From Alistipes sp. (lineage in GTDB: Bacteria > Bacteroidota > Bacteroidia > Bacteroidales > Rikenellaceae): DNA of 64,000 nucleotides. Below the pieces are notes generated by a model, which saw only the letters and a program-made list of their open reading frames with translations, ran no database searches and was not told where the DNA came from. Where the stretch lies: positions 62,001 to 126,000 of the forward strand of contig JAHHQM010000001.1 in assembly GCA_020026395.1 (NCBI GenBank), written 5' to 3'. Position numbers and translations under genes: made by a program. Below are positions 48,280-57,102 of the stretch, in pieces (position 1 is the first letter of the stretch; each line of letters starts with the position of its first letter).

Positions 48280-48287
48280 TATCTTTG
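48280..48287 (+). promoter_or_regulatory. -7 box for ispG
   Basis: TATCTTTG, 52 bases before the ATG at 48339. It confirms that the 1.2-kb-longer open frame to the left is not part of the gene. Confidence 0.65.
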
Positions 48288-48338
48288 TATTTCCAAACGG
48301 GACGGACGTGTGCCCACCCCGAAAAAACAACATTTGAC

Positions 48339-49829
48339 ATGAATCTTTCCGAATTTAAACGCCGTCCCGCATCCGAAGTACGGATCGGACAAACCTCCGT
48401 CGGCTCAGAATATCCCGTTGCCGTACAATCCATGACCAACACTCCGACGGCCGACACCGACAAAAGTGTCGCACAGATCCGCCGTATTGCGGCGGCCGGA
48501 TGTCCGATTGTGCGTCTGACGGCACAGGGTCGCAAGGAGGGCGAGAATTTGGAAAACATCGCACGTGTGCTGCACGAAGCGGGGGATCGCACGGCACTTG
48601 TGGCCGATATTCATTTCGTGCCGGAGGTGGCCGCCATTGCCGCCCGCTATGTGGATAAGGTGCGTATCAATCCGGGTAACTACCGCAACGAACACGGCGA
48701 ATTGGAGCATCTGATCGCGTTGTGTAAGGAGCGCGGCGTGGCACTGCGTATCGGTGTGAACCACGGTTCGCTCGGCAAACGCATCTTCAACGAGTACGGC
48801 GATACGCCCGAGGGTATGGTCGCCGCCGCCATGGAGTACCTGCGCGAATGCCGCAAATATGATTTCGATCAGGTGGTCGTGTCGATGAAATCGTCGAACA
48901 CCCGCGTGATGGTCTATGCTTACCGACTGCTGATCGAGGCGATGGATCGCGAGCAGATGCACTATCCGATCCATCTGGGTGTGACCGAGGCGGGTAACGG
49001 ACTGGAGGGGCGCGTGAAGAGTGCCGTCGGTATCGGTGCCCTGATGGGTGACGGTATCGGAGATACGATCCGCGTGTCGCTGACCGAAGCCCCCGAAAAC
49101 GAAGTACCCGTGGCCAATATGCTGGTGGAGCATTTCCGCGAGCGTCCCGGTCATTTCGAGGTGAAGCACCCCGAGCGTTATTCGCCCACGGCTTTCCGCC
49201 GCCGTTCGAAGATCATGACCCCCGTGACGCACGACGAGTCGCACGACGGATTCCGCGTCCTGGAAGCCGTGTCGGGTAACCCCACGGCCGAATTGCGTGC
49301 CGCCATCCTCGATCTGGAGCCGATGGATCAGCCCGTAATCGTCAAACGTGCCTATAGGGAGTCGGGCCTGGAGCTCGTGGCCGTGAAGGCTGCCGCCGAT
49401 CTGGGACCGTTGTTGCTGGACGGTCTGGCCGACGGCGTGTGGATCGACGCCCCGCAATTTACTGCCGAGCAGATCCGCGAAGTGGAGCTTTTGATCCTGC
49501 AAGCCGCACGTGTGCGTTTCTCGAGAACCGAATACATCGCCTGCCCGAGTTGCGGACGTACGCTTTATGATATTGAGGACACGCTCGCACGCATCAAGGA
49601 GCGCACGGGACACCTCAAAAACCTCAAAATCGGTATTATGGGCTGTATCGTGAACGGTCCGGGCGAGATGGCCGATGCCGATTACGGATATGTGGGTGCC
49701 GCCCCCGGACGCATCACTCTTTATAAGGGTCGTGAAGTGGTCGAGCGCAACATCCCGCAGGAGGAGGCGCTGGATCATTTGATCGAACTGATCAAACGCA
49801 ACGGCGATTGGGTCGATCCCGCAAAATAG
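48339..49829 (+). CDS. ispG: 4-hydroxy-3-methylbut-2-en-1-yl diphosphate synthase IspG
   Basis: A 496-residue iron-sulfur enzyme converting MEcPP to HMBPP in the non-mevalonate isoprenoid pathway that feeds uppS. The TIM barrel starts RIGQTSVGSEYPVAVQSMTN and runs to MGDGIGDTIRVSLTEAP. The C-terminal reductase-like domain binds a 4Fe-4S cluster through CPSCGRTLYDIE and GIMGCIVNGPGE. It is about 120 residues longer than E. coli IspG (372), because of an extra segment at about 265-395 between barrel and Fe-S domain, as in the plant/Bacteroidetes-type three-domain enzymes. The ATG at 48339 is chosen from the promoter and family alignment. The WbqC-like gene follows after 30 bases. Confidence 0.96.
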   Translation: MNLSEFKRRPASEVRIGQTSVGSEYPVAVQSMTNTPTADTDKSVAQIRRIAAAGCPIVRLTAQGRKEGENLENIARVLHEAGDRTALVADIHFVPEVAAIAARYVDKVRINPGNYRNEHGELEHLIALCKERGVALRIGVNHGSLGKRIFNEYGDTPEGMVAAAMEYLRECRKYDFDQVVVSMKSSNTRVMVYAYRLLIEAMDREQMHYPIHLGVTEAGNGLEGRVKSAVGIGALMGDGIGDTIRVSLTEAPENEVPVANMLVEHFRERPGHFEVKHPERYSPTAFRRRSKIMTPVTHDESHDGFRVLEAVSGNPTAELRAAILDLEPMDQPVIVKRAYRESGLELVAVKAAADLGPLLLDGLADGVWIDAPQFTAEQIREVELLILQAARVRFSRTEYIACPSCGRTLYDIEDTLARIKERTGHLKNLKIGIMGCIVNGPGEMADADYGYVGAAPGRITLYKGREVVERNIPQEEALDHLIELIKRNGDWVDPAK

Positions 49830-49859
49830 AAACGTCTTACCTCAAAAGATTTCCGTTCC

Positions 49860-50444
49860 GTGATCATTCTTCCGAGTTCTTATCTGCCGTCCGTCGAGTG
49901 GTTTTCGCACCTGAAAAAGGGCGATGCCGTCATCGACGTGGGCGAGCATTTCATCAAGCGTTCTGAACGTAACCGCGCCCGTATCCTTTCGCCCAACGGT
50001 GTGATGGATCTTACGGCGCAGGTCATGCGTGCCAACCGTCCGCGTACCCCGATGCGCGATATGCGTTTGGACTATTCGAAGCGTTGGCAGCACCAGCACT
50101 GGGGGGCTTTTGTCGCTTCGTATAAGGGTTCGCCATACTTCGATTATTATGCCGACCTGATCGAGCCGTTCTACCGTCGCGAGTGGGAGTTTCTGGTCGA
50201 TTACAACATGGAACTTTTGGAGGTGCTGTGCCGTATGGCGGGTCTTGAGATGCCCCGCGTGTCGGAAACCTATCTGACGGCATCGGACGCAGATATTGAC
50301 CTTCGCCCCAAGCAAAAAAAAGGTTCGGCATTTGTTGCCGAACCTTATATTCAGGTTTTTTCCGATCGGATGCCCTTCGTCGAAAATCTTTCGTTTGTGG
50401 ATCTTTTGTTCGCCGAAGGACCCGAGGCTATCGCGCGACTATAG
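49860..50444 (+). CDS. WbqC-like family protein
   Basis: 194 residues. The family start is MIILPSSYLPSVEWFSHL, followed by DVGEHFIKRSERNRARIL and GVMDLTAQVMRANRP, then YFDYYADLIEPFYRREWEFLVDYN in consecutive blocks, all typical of WbqC-like proteins (PF08889). The enzyme role is not firmly known; some relatives lie in O-antigen clusters and are suspected transferases. The start codon is GTG. It is 30 bases after ispG and probably co-transcribed. Its last 17 bases overlap the tail of the convergent GH2 gene, and no terminator is seen between them. Confidence 0.87.
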   Translation: MIILPSSYLPSVEWFSHLKKGDAVIDVGEHFIKRSERNRARILSPNGVMDLTAQVMRANRPRTPMRDMRLDYSKRWQHQHWGAFVASYKGSPYFDYYADLIEPFYRREWEFLVDYNMELLEVLCRMAGLEMPRVSETYLTASDADIDLRPKQKKGSAFVAEPYIQVFSDRMPFVENLSFVDLLFAEGPEAIARL

Positions 50445-52422
50445 GTCGTCCGATATGTAGTGTGACGCTGTCGGCGAGCGATTCCGCCGCAACCTTCACT
50501 TTGACTTCACCCTTTACTTCCAACGGCTCGGTCACAAACTGACACGGGGCGACCTCTTTCATCGCCACCGTATCCTGATTGACGAGCAGTTGCGGCATAC
50601 CCACCGACGAATAGACGTGGAACGTCTGCGGCACATCGGGGCGCAATGTGTTGTGCTTGTCGGCCAGATGCAACGTCTTGCGGTGCTTGTTCCACAGGGC
50701 GCGGTAGAGGAAGTAAATGTCTTTCTTGTCGCGGTGGTTCAGATCGATCATACCGCCGCAATTGATGCCGTAGGGACGGCGTACCGATCCGTAATCGAAC
50801 AGGTTGTTGATCCACTGACCCCAGAACAGCGAGTCGTTGCCCAGACTGCGGGCATAACCCTCGTGGAAACGGGTCAGACGATCCTCCGGCAGACAGTCGC
50901 CGTTGAGGATGTTCGTATTCGAATAGAGCTTGTGTCCCAGCATGCCCTCGCCGCCGTAGGCCACGCCCGACAACAGGTGCGACCAGTTCTTGCGCAGGAG
51001 ATCCTTCCAGCGGACGACATCTTCGGTCGAACCGCGATTCCAACCCACATTTTGCTGCCATACGATCAGATCGGTGATGAAGTTGATCGCACCGTCCTGG
51101 TCGCTGCATGCCACCGTCGGACGCGACGGGTCGAGCGACTTGGCCTCCATGTTCAGACGCTGGATGTAGGCGATGGGGTTGTTGCCGCGGGTGTTCAGAC
51201 GCGAGAAGATACCCCACATCACCACCGACGGGTGGTTGATGTTCTGGGCGATGATTTCGCTGAGCTGCTGGATGCCGTTCTCCTCGAATTCGGGGGTCGG
51301 CAGGTAGGCAATATCGCTCATGAACGTGCGGTGGAACGGGATGTCGATCCATGCGAGCAGACCTCGTTCGTCGAGACGGTCGTAGAGGTAATGGCTGTGG
51401 GGAATGACGGCCGAATGGATGGCATTTGCCCCCAGATCCTCGATGATCTCAAGGTCGGCATCGTAGTCCTTCTCGGTGAGTGATCCGCACGCGATGCGGT
51501 TGTCGTGGTAGAGCGTGACACCGCGGATGTCGAATCGGCGCGAGTTGATCAGGATGCCCTCCTGCGAGGAGTACTCCAAGCGGCGGAAACCCGTACGGAT
51601 GCTTTCGCGGTCGATCTCCTCGTCGCCGTTGAGTACGCTCACCGTCACTTCGTACAGTTCGGGGTGTTCGGGATCCCACAGTCGGGGATGCTCCACCTCG
51701 AAATCAATGAGGACGGGACGGCCGTCCAGACGTACCTGCTGGGTGCGGGTGAAGGCCACTTCGCCCGTGGGGGAGGTGATGGTCGTTTTCAGGCGGCAGT
51801 TCGATGCGCCTCTTGAAATAAGGTGGATCTCGGCTTCACCCGTCACGCGATCCTCCGAAACGAATTGCGGATGGATCAGGATGCCTTCCGTGCCGAGGTA
51901 GAGCGGTGAAATGGCCGTGCGTTCGGTGATGATGAGTTCCACGGGACGGAAAATACCGCCGTAGAAATTCATGTCGGAACCCGTGGGCAGGAAATCGTTG
52001 CTCGTGTTGTTGTTCACGGACATGAGCAGCTGGTTCTCCTCGCCGTAGCGGATCTGGTCGGTGATCTCGAACGTGAAGGCGGCACTCGCTCCGACGTGGT
52101 TGCCGACGTGGTTGCCGTTCACGAACAGGTCGGCGACACTCTGCACGCCGTAGAATTTCAGGAAGATGCGTTTGGCCGCCCATTCGGTCGGAATATAGAG
52201 CGGATAAACATAGTTACCGATGGTTTCAATCAGGTGACGCTCGGTTGCGGGGTTGTTGTTCCAGCTGTGGGGCAGATTGACGTAACGCGCCCTGTCCGAG
52301 GTGTTTTCCGATTTGAAGAAGAATCGCCATCCCTCGTTCAGAGGAATCACTTCGCGTGCCGTGAGGGTCGAAAGAACCGTCAGTAGCAGTGCCAATGTCG
52401 TGATGAGTCGTTTTGTCTTCAT
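50428..52422 (-). CDS. Glycoside hydrolase family 2-like protein, probable pseudoenzyme
   Basis: 664 residues with a signal peptide (MKTKRLITTLALLLTVLSTLTA). The jelly-roll sugar-binding domain (about 25-165) has GWRFFFKSEN and FYGVQSVADLFVNG. The immunoglobulin-like domain (about 170-280) precedes the TIM barrel (about 285-575; RRFDIRGVTLYHD, NINHPSVVMW). In active GH2 enzymes the last motif continues as WGLFNE, where Glu is acid/base. Here it reads WGIFSRL, so positions 407-408 are Ser-Arg. The nucleophile motif SEYG appears as VAYG (Ala488). Both catalytic Glu are therefore absent while the fold looks complete. It is likely a binding protein, or uses different chemistry. It is transcribed alone from a TACCTTTG box. 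Confidence 0.85.
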   Translation of the reverse strand: MKTKRLITTLALLLTVLSTLTAREVIPLNEGWRFFFKSENTSDRARYVNLPHSWNNNPATERHLIETIGNYVYPLYIPTEWAAKRIFLKFYGVQSVADLFVNGNHVGNHVGASAAFTFEITDQIRYGEENQLLMSVNNNTSNDFLPTGSDMNFYGGIFRPVELIITERTAISPLYLGTEGILIHPQFVSEDRVTGEAEIHLISRGASNCRLKTTITSPTGEVAFTRTQQVRLDGRPVLIDFEVEHPRLWDPEHPELYEVTVSVLNGDEEIDRESIRTGFRRLEYSSQEGILINSRRFDIRGVTLYHDNRIACGSLTEKDYDADLEIIEDLGANAIHSAVIPHSHYLYDRLDERGLLAWIDIPFHRTFMSDIAYLPTPEFEENGIQQLSEIIAQNINHPSVVMWGIFSRLNTRGNNPIAYIQRLNMEAKSLDPSRPTVACSDQDGAINFITDLIVWQQNVGWNRGSTEDVVRWKDLLRKNWSHLLSGVAYGGEGMLGHKLYSNTNILNGDCLPEDRLTRFHEGYARSLGNDSLFWGQWINNLFDYGSVRRPYGINCGGMIDLNHRDKKDIYFLYRALWNKHRKTLHLADKHNTLRPDVPQTFHVYSSVGMPQLLVNQDTVAMKEVAPCQFVTEPLEVKGEVKVKVAAESLADSVTLHIGRPIVAR

Positions 52423-52503
52423 AATATAGGTATGGTTTTATGTCGCAATATAAACGTGGTTTAAAATGGGTTTATTTCGCCTTGCAAAAGGAAAAATATA
52501 CAC

Positions 52504-52511
52504 GCAAAGGT
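52504..52511 (-). promoter_or_regulatory. -7 box for the GH2-like gene
   Basis: The reverse strand reads TACCTTTG, about 82 bases upstream of the start. Confidence 0.62.
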
Positions 52512-52654
52512 AAGAAATTATCCCTTGATTTTCGCATCTTGCCTTCGGAAAACGCATCGCACGGAATCGGGATGCCGCGCGGGGGCGCTCCCGACAAATA
52601 GGTATTTCTTTGAAAAATGGCGGGTGATGGGGAACAGGTCTTCGATATTTTTCG

Positions 52655-52662
52655 TATATTTG
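52655..52662 (+). promoter_or_regulatory. -7 box for the Xaa-Pro aminopeptidase gene
   Basis: TATATTTG, 26 bases before the ATG at 52688. Confidence 0.65.
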
Positions 52663-52687
52663 TGTTTGTATAAAAACTTCTAAAACT

Positions 52688-54085
52688 ATGTTCTCAGCAA
52701 AAACTTATATCGCTCGCCGTAGCGAACTCCGAACAAGAATCGGATCGGGTCTTATTTTGATTCCGGGCAATATGTTCTCGCCCAACAACTACCCCAACAA
52801 CGCTTATTATTTCCGTCAGGATTCGACGTTCCGTTACTTCTTCGGATTGAATACGCCGGCATTGTTCGGTGTGATCGATGCCGATTCGGGTGACGAGATG
52901 TTGTTCGGCAACGATTTCACGATGGAAGACATCATCTGGACGGGCCCGCAGCCTACCATCAAGGAGCTGGGTGTCCAGGTGGGTATCTCCACGACGTTTG
53001 CCCTTACGGAACTTGAGGCCGTTGTCCGCAAGGCCGTTGCCCAGGGCCGCCGGGTACACTACCTGCCCCCGTATCGTGGCGAAACGAAATTGCAGCTGTC
53101 GGCATTGCTGGGAATCAAACCCGAACTGCTCCACGACTACAAGTCGGTCGAGCTGATGTTTGCCGTAGCCGAGATGCGCGAAATCAAATCGGCCGAGGAG
53201 ATCGAGGCTTTGGAGCGTGCATTTCCGCTGGGTTACAAGATGCACCTCACGGCCATGCGTATGTGCCGTCCGGGTATCGTCGAGCAGAACATCTCGGGGG
53301 CACTCGAGGGGGTTGCCCGCGGTTACGGTCAGGGCGTATCGTTCCAGTCGATCGTATCGCAGCACGGTGAGACGCTGCACAACCTCCGTTCGGACGGTGT
53401 GCTGGAGTCGGGTCGTATGCTGTTGGTGGATGCGGGTGCCGAGAGCCTCGAGGGTTATTGCACCGACCACACGCGTTCGTATCCTGTAAGCGGTAAGTTC
53501 ACCGATCGTCAGAAGGACGTTTATAATATCGTATTGGCTGCGCACGACCGCGTTCAGGAGATCGTTCGCCCGAACATGATGTTCTCCGAGATCCACAAGG
53601 CTTCGTACCTGTCGCTGGCCGAGGGTCTGAAGGGTATCGGTATCGTCAAGGGTAACGTACAGGATGCCGTTGCCGCAGGTGCGATGGAGATGCTGATGCC
53701 TCACGGACTGGGCCACGGTATGGGTATGGACGTTCACGATTGTGAAGTGGTCGGCGAGCGTTCGTTCTCGTTTGCCAACCTCGTGGATCGTGCCGTTAAA
53801 TCGGAGACCTGCATCTATCGTGCAGGCTGGCGCGTGAAACCGGGTACGGTCATGACCGACGAACCGGGTCTGTACTTCATCCCCGCACTCATCGACAAGT
53901 GTCGTGCCGAGGGTAAGTACACCGATTTCATCAACTACGATCTGCTCGAGGAGTTCAAGACCTTCGGCGGTATCCGTATCGAGGATGACCTGCTGGTTAC
54001 CGAGACGGGCAACCGTTACATCGGCGACAAGCGTATTCCTTACTCGGTTGAGGATCTGGAAGCCATTGTCGGCAAGGACGAATAA
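52688..54085 (+). CDS. pepP: Xaa-Pro aminopeptidase (M24B)
   Basis: A 465-residue cytoplasmic metallopeptidase removing an N-terminal residue that precedes proline. The N-terminal creatinase-like domain covers about 1-160 (NNAYYFRQDSTFRYFFGLN). The pita-bread catalytic domain binds two metals: Asp in LLVDAGAE and CTDHTRSYPVSG, His in HGLGHGMGMDVHD, Glu in VMTDEPGLYF and IRIEDDLLVTETG. The metal ligand set is complete. It is a single gene with its own promoter and a 14-bp terminator stem shared with cca. Confidence 0.94.
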   Translation: MFSAKTYIARRSELRTRIGSGLILIPGNMFSPNNYPNNAYYFRQDSTFRYFFGLNTPALFGVIDADSGDEMLFGNDFTMEDIIWTGPQPTIKELGVQVGISTTFALTELEAVVRKAVAQGRRVHYLPPYRGETKLQLSALLGIKPELLHDYKSVELMFAVAEMREIKSAEEIEALERAFPLGYKMHLTAMRMCRPGIVEQNISGALEGVARGYGQGVSFQSIVSQHGETLHNLRSDGVLESGRMLLVDAGAESLEGYCTDHTRSYPVSGKFTDRQKDVYNIVLAAHDRVQEIVRPNMMFSEIHKASYLSLAEGLKGIGIVKGNVQDAVAAGAMEMLMPHGLGHGMGMDVHDCEVVGERSFSFANLVDRAVKSETCIYRAGWRVKPGTVMTDEPGLYFIPALIDKCRAEGKYTDFINYDLLEEFKTFGGIRIEDDLLVTETGNRYIGDKRIPYSVEDLEAIVGKDE

Positions 54086-54106
54086 TCCGAAAAAACATAT
54101 GCAAAA

Positions 54107-54140
54107 GAAACGCTCCCGAACCGAAATTCGGGAGCGTTTC
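54107..54140. terminator. Bidirectional intrinsic terminator
   Basis: GAAACGCTCCCGAA (54107-54120) pairs perfectly with TTCGGGAGCGTTTC (54127-54140), then eight T. It lies between the convergent pepP and cca genes. Confidence 0.9.
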
Positions 54141-54163
54141 TTTTTTTTATAAAAAATGTAGGA

Positions 54164-55630
54164 TTACTCTTTTTTCTCGGCTTCGGCCTCGGGTGTCGGC
54201 TCTGCGGGAGCGGGGCGACCCGATTCGAAGGTGTCTTTCTGACGCACCAGACCCTCTTTGGCGGCCAATTGCTCCATCAGATGGTAGGCCGCCTCGTACT
54301 GGTTGGGAATGATGCCGTCCAGAATCGAATTCTTGATCACATCCTTGATGTCGCCGATGATGCGGCAGGGACGGATGCCGTAGGTCTCCATAATCAGCTC
54401 ACCCGAAATCGGCGGCTGGAAGTTGCGTACGCGGTCGCGTTCCTCCAAATCCTTCATCTTGCGGCGGACAAGCTCGAAATTTGCCAGGTAGCGTTTCACC
54501 TTGGCATCGTTGCCCGAGGTGATGTCCGCCTCGCAAAGCGTCATGAGTGCCTCCACATCGTCACCCGCCTCAAAGAGCAGACGACGCACCGCCGAATCGG
54601 TCACCAGATCCTCCGAGAGGATGATCGGGCGCAGGTGCAGGAAGACCAGCTTGCGCACGAACTTCATGTGCTCGTTCAGCGGCAGTTTCAGCTTGCGGAA
54701 CAGTGTGGGTACCATCTTCGAACCCAATACTTCGTGGCCGTGGAACGACCATCCGATTTTCGGATCGTAGGCCTTGGTGGCGGGTTTGCCGATGTCGTGC
54801 ATGATGGCTGCCCAGCGTAACCACAAATCGTCGGATTTCAGCGCCACGTTGTCCAAAACCTTGAGCGTGTGGTAGAAATTGTCCTTGTGGGCATGAATTC
54901 CGCGGCGCTCGACGCCTTTGAGTTGCTGCATCTCGGGGAAGATCTGTTTCAGGAGTCCCGTCAACTCCAACAACTCGAATCCGATCGACGGAACGGGCGA
55001 GAGGACGATCTTGTTCAGCTCGGTGATGATGCGCTCCTGCGAAACGATCTCAATGCGTTGGGCGTTGCGCGTGATGGCATCGAAGGTCTCCTCCTCGATC
55101 TGGAAGCCCAACTGCGAAGCGAAACGCACGGCACGCATCATACGCAGGGGGTCGTCCGAAAAGGTCACATCGGGATCACACGGCGTGCGGATGATCCCGT
55201 CCTCGAGGTCGTACATGCCTTCGAACGGATCGACCAGCTCGCCGAACGAATCCTCGTTGAGCGACCAGGCCAGCGCGTTGATCGTGAAGTCGCGGCGCAA
55301 CTGATCGTCCTCCAACGTGCCTTGTTCGACGTGGGGTTTGCGGGAGTCGTGGGTATAGGATTCCTTGCGGGCACCGACAAATTCGATCTCGTCGTTACCC
55401 GAACGGAGCATGGCCGTGCCGAAGGTCTTGAAGACCGACACCTTGGTGTGGAGTTCGCGTCCGAGGGCTTCGGCCAGGGCAACACCGCTGCCCGTCACGA
55501 CCACGTCAATGTCGGTCGAGGGGCGGTGTAGAAAGTGATCGCGCACATATCCGCCCACAACGTAGGCTTCGACGCCCTGTTCACGGGCGATGCGCGATAT
55601 GCGTTTGAATATGGGTTTTGAAAGTGGCAC
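54164..55630 (-). CDS. cca: CCA tRNA nucleotidyltransferase with HD domain
   Basis: A 488-residue enzyme of the class II tRNA nucleotidyltransferase/poly(A) polymerase superfamily, which adds or repairs the 3' CCA of tRNA. The head domain has VGGYVRDHFLHRPSTDIDVVV, with the catalytic DxD. DDQLRRDFTINALAWSL is the RRDFTxNA motif, and SDDPLRMMRAVRFA is typical. An HD phosphohydrolase domain is at about 255-370 (RWAAIMHDIGKPATK). The C-terminal tail is Glu/Pro-rich and likely disordered. The start is GTG, six bases after the SGNH gene stop, so it is last in the pdxJ-SGNH-cca operon. Confidence 0.93.
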   Translation of the reverse strand: MPLSKPIFKRISRIAREQGVEAYVVGGYVRDHFLHRPSTDIDVVVTGSGVALAEALGRELHTKVSVFKTFGTAMLRSGNDEIEFVGARKESYTHDSRKPHVEQGTLEDDQLRRDFTINALAWSLNEDSFGELVDPFEGMYDLEDGIIRTPCDPDVTFSDDPLRMMRAVRFASQLGFQIEEETFDAITRNAQRIEIVSQERIITELNKIVLSPVPSIGFELLELTGLLKQIFPEMQQLKGVERRGIHAHKDNFYHTLKVLDNVALKSDDLWLRWAAIMHDIGKPATKAYDPKIGWSFHGHEVLGSKMVPTLFRKLKLPLNEHMKFVRKLVFLHLRPIILSEDLVTDSAVRRLLFEAGDDVEALMTLCEADITSGNDAKVKRYLANFELVRRKMKDLEERDRVRNFQPPISGELIMETYGIRPCRIIGDIKDVIKNSILDGIIPNQYEAAYHLMEQLAAKEGLVRQKDTFESGRPAPAEPTPEAEAEKKE

Positions 55631-55636
55631 TCGTTA

Positions 55637-56287
55637 TTATTTCACGTGTTTCTCGATTACGGTCTTCCACTCCAGATAACCTTCGCCGTTGAGGTGAAGA
55701 CCGTCGTTCGTGAACTTCGGATCGAGCAAGCCCTGAGCGTCGCTCAGGGCAGAATAGACATCAATGTACAATACGTTTTTGCGCTCTTCGCACAACACTT
55801 CGATCATGCGGTTCGTCTCCGCGATCAAATCCTTCAAGTCCAACTCGCGCGAGGCAGGTTTCGAAATGTCGGGATTGGTCGGCAACAGGCTGTGGACGAA
55901 GATGCGCGTCCACGGCGACTCCTTCTCGAAGCGTTTGATGACACGGTCGATGTTCGAGGCGATCTCGCGCGGAGCAACTCCGTGTGTCAGATCGTTGATG
56001 CCCACCATGAGGAAAATCTTCTTGGGGCGTCCTCCGATGATCGTGTCCAGACGATTCACAAGCCACGACGAACGATCGCCCGTAATGCCGCGGTTCTTGA
56101 TGTGGCGGTTGCAGAACACTTCGTGCCACTCGCAGCCGTTCACCAGGTCGTCGCCCAGGAACACGAGGCTGTTGGAATGGACGGGCAACACCTCGAACTG
56201 GCTGACCCGCTGGCCGTAATACTGGCTCTGTGCCATAACCGACATCGTTGCAAAAAGCAGGATGACAAGCGTAAGGATTCGTTTCAT
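55637..56287 (-). CDS. SGNH/GDSL-type hydrolase with substituted nucleophile
   Basis: A 216-residue exported protein (signal MKRILTLVILLFATMSVMAQ). The SGNH fold blocks are visible. Block I reads VFLGDDLVNGCEW, where the catalytic Ser of GDS is Asp. Block II has Gly in NRGITGDRSSW, block III the Asn in LMVGINDLTHG, and block V the Asp-His pair in NDGLHLNGEGY. The nucleophile position is thus changed while the oxyanion Gly/Asn and Asp-His remain. Active relatives are acylesterases acting on glycans or lipids. It lies between pdxJ (23 bases upstream) and cca (6 bases downstream) in one operon. The start at 56287 is set by the signal peptide. Confidence 0.85.
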   Translation of the reverse strand: MKRILTLVILLFATMSVMAQSQYYGQRVSQFEVLPVHSNSLVFLGDDLVNGCEWHEVFCNRHIKNRGITGDRSSWLVNRLDTIIGGRPKKIFLMVGINDLTHGVAPREIASNIDRVIKRFEKESPWTRIFVHSLLPTNPDISKPASRELDLKDLIAETNRMIEVLCEERKNVLYIDVYSALSDAQGLLDPKFTNDGLHLNGEGYLEWKTVIEKHVK

Positions 56288-56310
56288 GAGTTGTGTCGTT
56301 TTTTTACCGT

Positions 56311-57027
56311 TTATAATTTGGTTTCGCGCAGGTAGAGGGCTACCGTATTCTCGAGACCCATGTAGAGGGCATCGCAAATCAGGGCGTGACCGATCGAAAC
56401 CTCGTCCGTCCACGGAATGCGACGCAGGAAGTATTTGAGGTTGTCGAGGTTCAGGTCGTGACCGGCGTTCAAGCCCAGACCCTGACGGCGTGCCTCTTCG
56501 GCGGCGGCGATGTAGGGTGCAATGGCCTTTTCGCGGTCGGCCTTGTAGTCACGGGCGTAGGCCTCGGTGTAGAGCTCCACACGATCCGCGCCACAAGTCT
56601 TCGCTCCGGCCACCATTTCGGGGTTGGGATCGACGAAGATCGACACACGGATGCCCTTCTCGTGGAAGGTGCGGGTGATCTCGGTCAGGAATTCGCGGTT
56701 TTTCAGCGTGTCCCAGCCTGCATTGGAGGTGATGGCGTCGGCCGCATCGGGAACCAGCGTAACCTGTGTGGGAACAACCTCGCAGACCAGATCGACAAAC
56801 GAGGGAATGGGATTGCCCTCGATGTTGAATTCGGTGCGCAACACCTGCTTCAACTCGCGCACGTCGCTGTAACGGATATGGCGGGCGTCGGGACGCGGAT
56901 GTACCGTGATGCCTTCGGCTCCGAAACCTTCGATGTCCAGTGCGGCGCGGGTCACATCGGGCATGTTGCCGCCGCGGGAATTACGGACGACGGCAATCTT
57001 GTTGATATTTACACTCAGTTTTGTCAT
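56311..57027 (-). CDS. pdxJ: Pyridoxine 5'-phosphate synthase
   Basis: A 238-residue TIM-barrel enzyme that condenses 1-deoxyxylulose 5-phosphate with amino-acetone phosphate to give pyridoxine 5'-phosphate (vitamin B6). Signature blocks include LSVNINKIAVVRNSRGG, GITVHPRPDARHI, TQVTLVPD, and GLGLNAGHDLNLDNL with the conserved His. VSIGHALICDALYMGL lies near the end. It is complete and first of the pdxJ-SGNH-cca transcript. A TAACTTTA box on the reverse strand (57103-57110) is the best promoter candidate, which would place its leader antisense to the nadK leader. Confidence 0.97.
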   Translation of the reverse strand: MTKLSVNINKIAVVRNSRGGNMPDVTRAALDIEGFGAEGITVHPRPDARHIRYSDVRELKQVLRTEFNIEGNPIPSFVDLVCEVVPTQVTLVPDAADAITSNAGWDTLKNREFLTEITRTFHEKGIRVSIFVDPNPEMVAGAKTCGADRVELYTEAYARDYKADREKAIAPYIAAAEEARRQGLGLNAGHDLNLDNLKYFLRRIPWTDEVSIGHALICDALYMGLENTVALYLRETKL

Positions 57028-57035
57028 AAAATCGT

Positions 57036-57043
57036 TATCTTTG
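57036..57043 (+). promoter_or_regulatory. -7 box for nadK
   Basis: TATCTTTG, only 9 bases from the divergent pdxJ start; the nadK leader would be about 85 bases. Confidence 0.6.
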
Positions 57044-57102
57044 CATTTGACAATTAGGCGCGGAAGATGCGGGACGACTCCCGAATTTGTGCCTTGACGT
57101 GG

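Noticed and set aside
46221..48338. A plus-strand open frame of about 700 codons running through recG into ispG
   Set aside because: It is antisense to a clearly real recG, has no family features, and the ispG promoter and true ATG lie at its end. It results from codon bias on the opposite strand.
48339..49829. IspG extra segment as a novel fusion
   Set aside because: A middle domain is a known feature of plant/Bacteroidetes-type IspG, so the length is expected.
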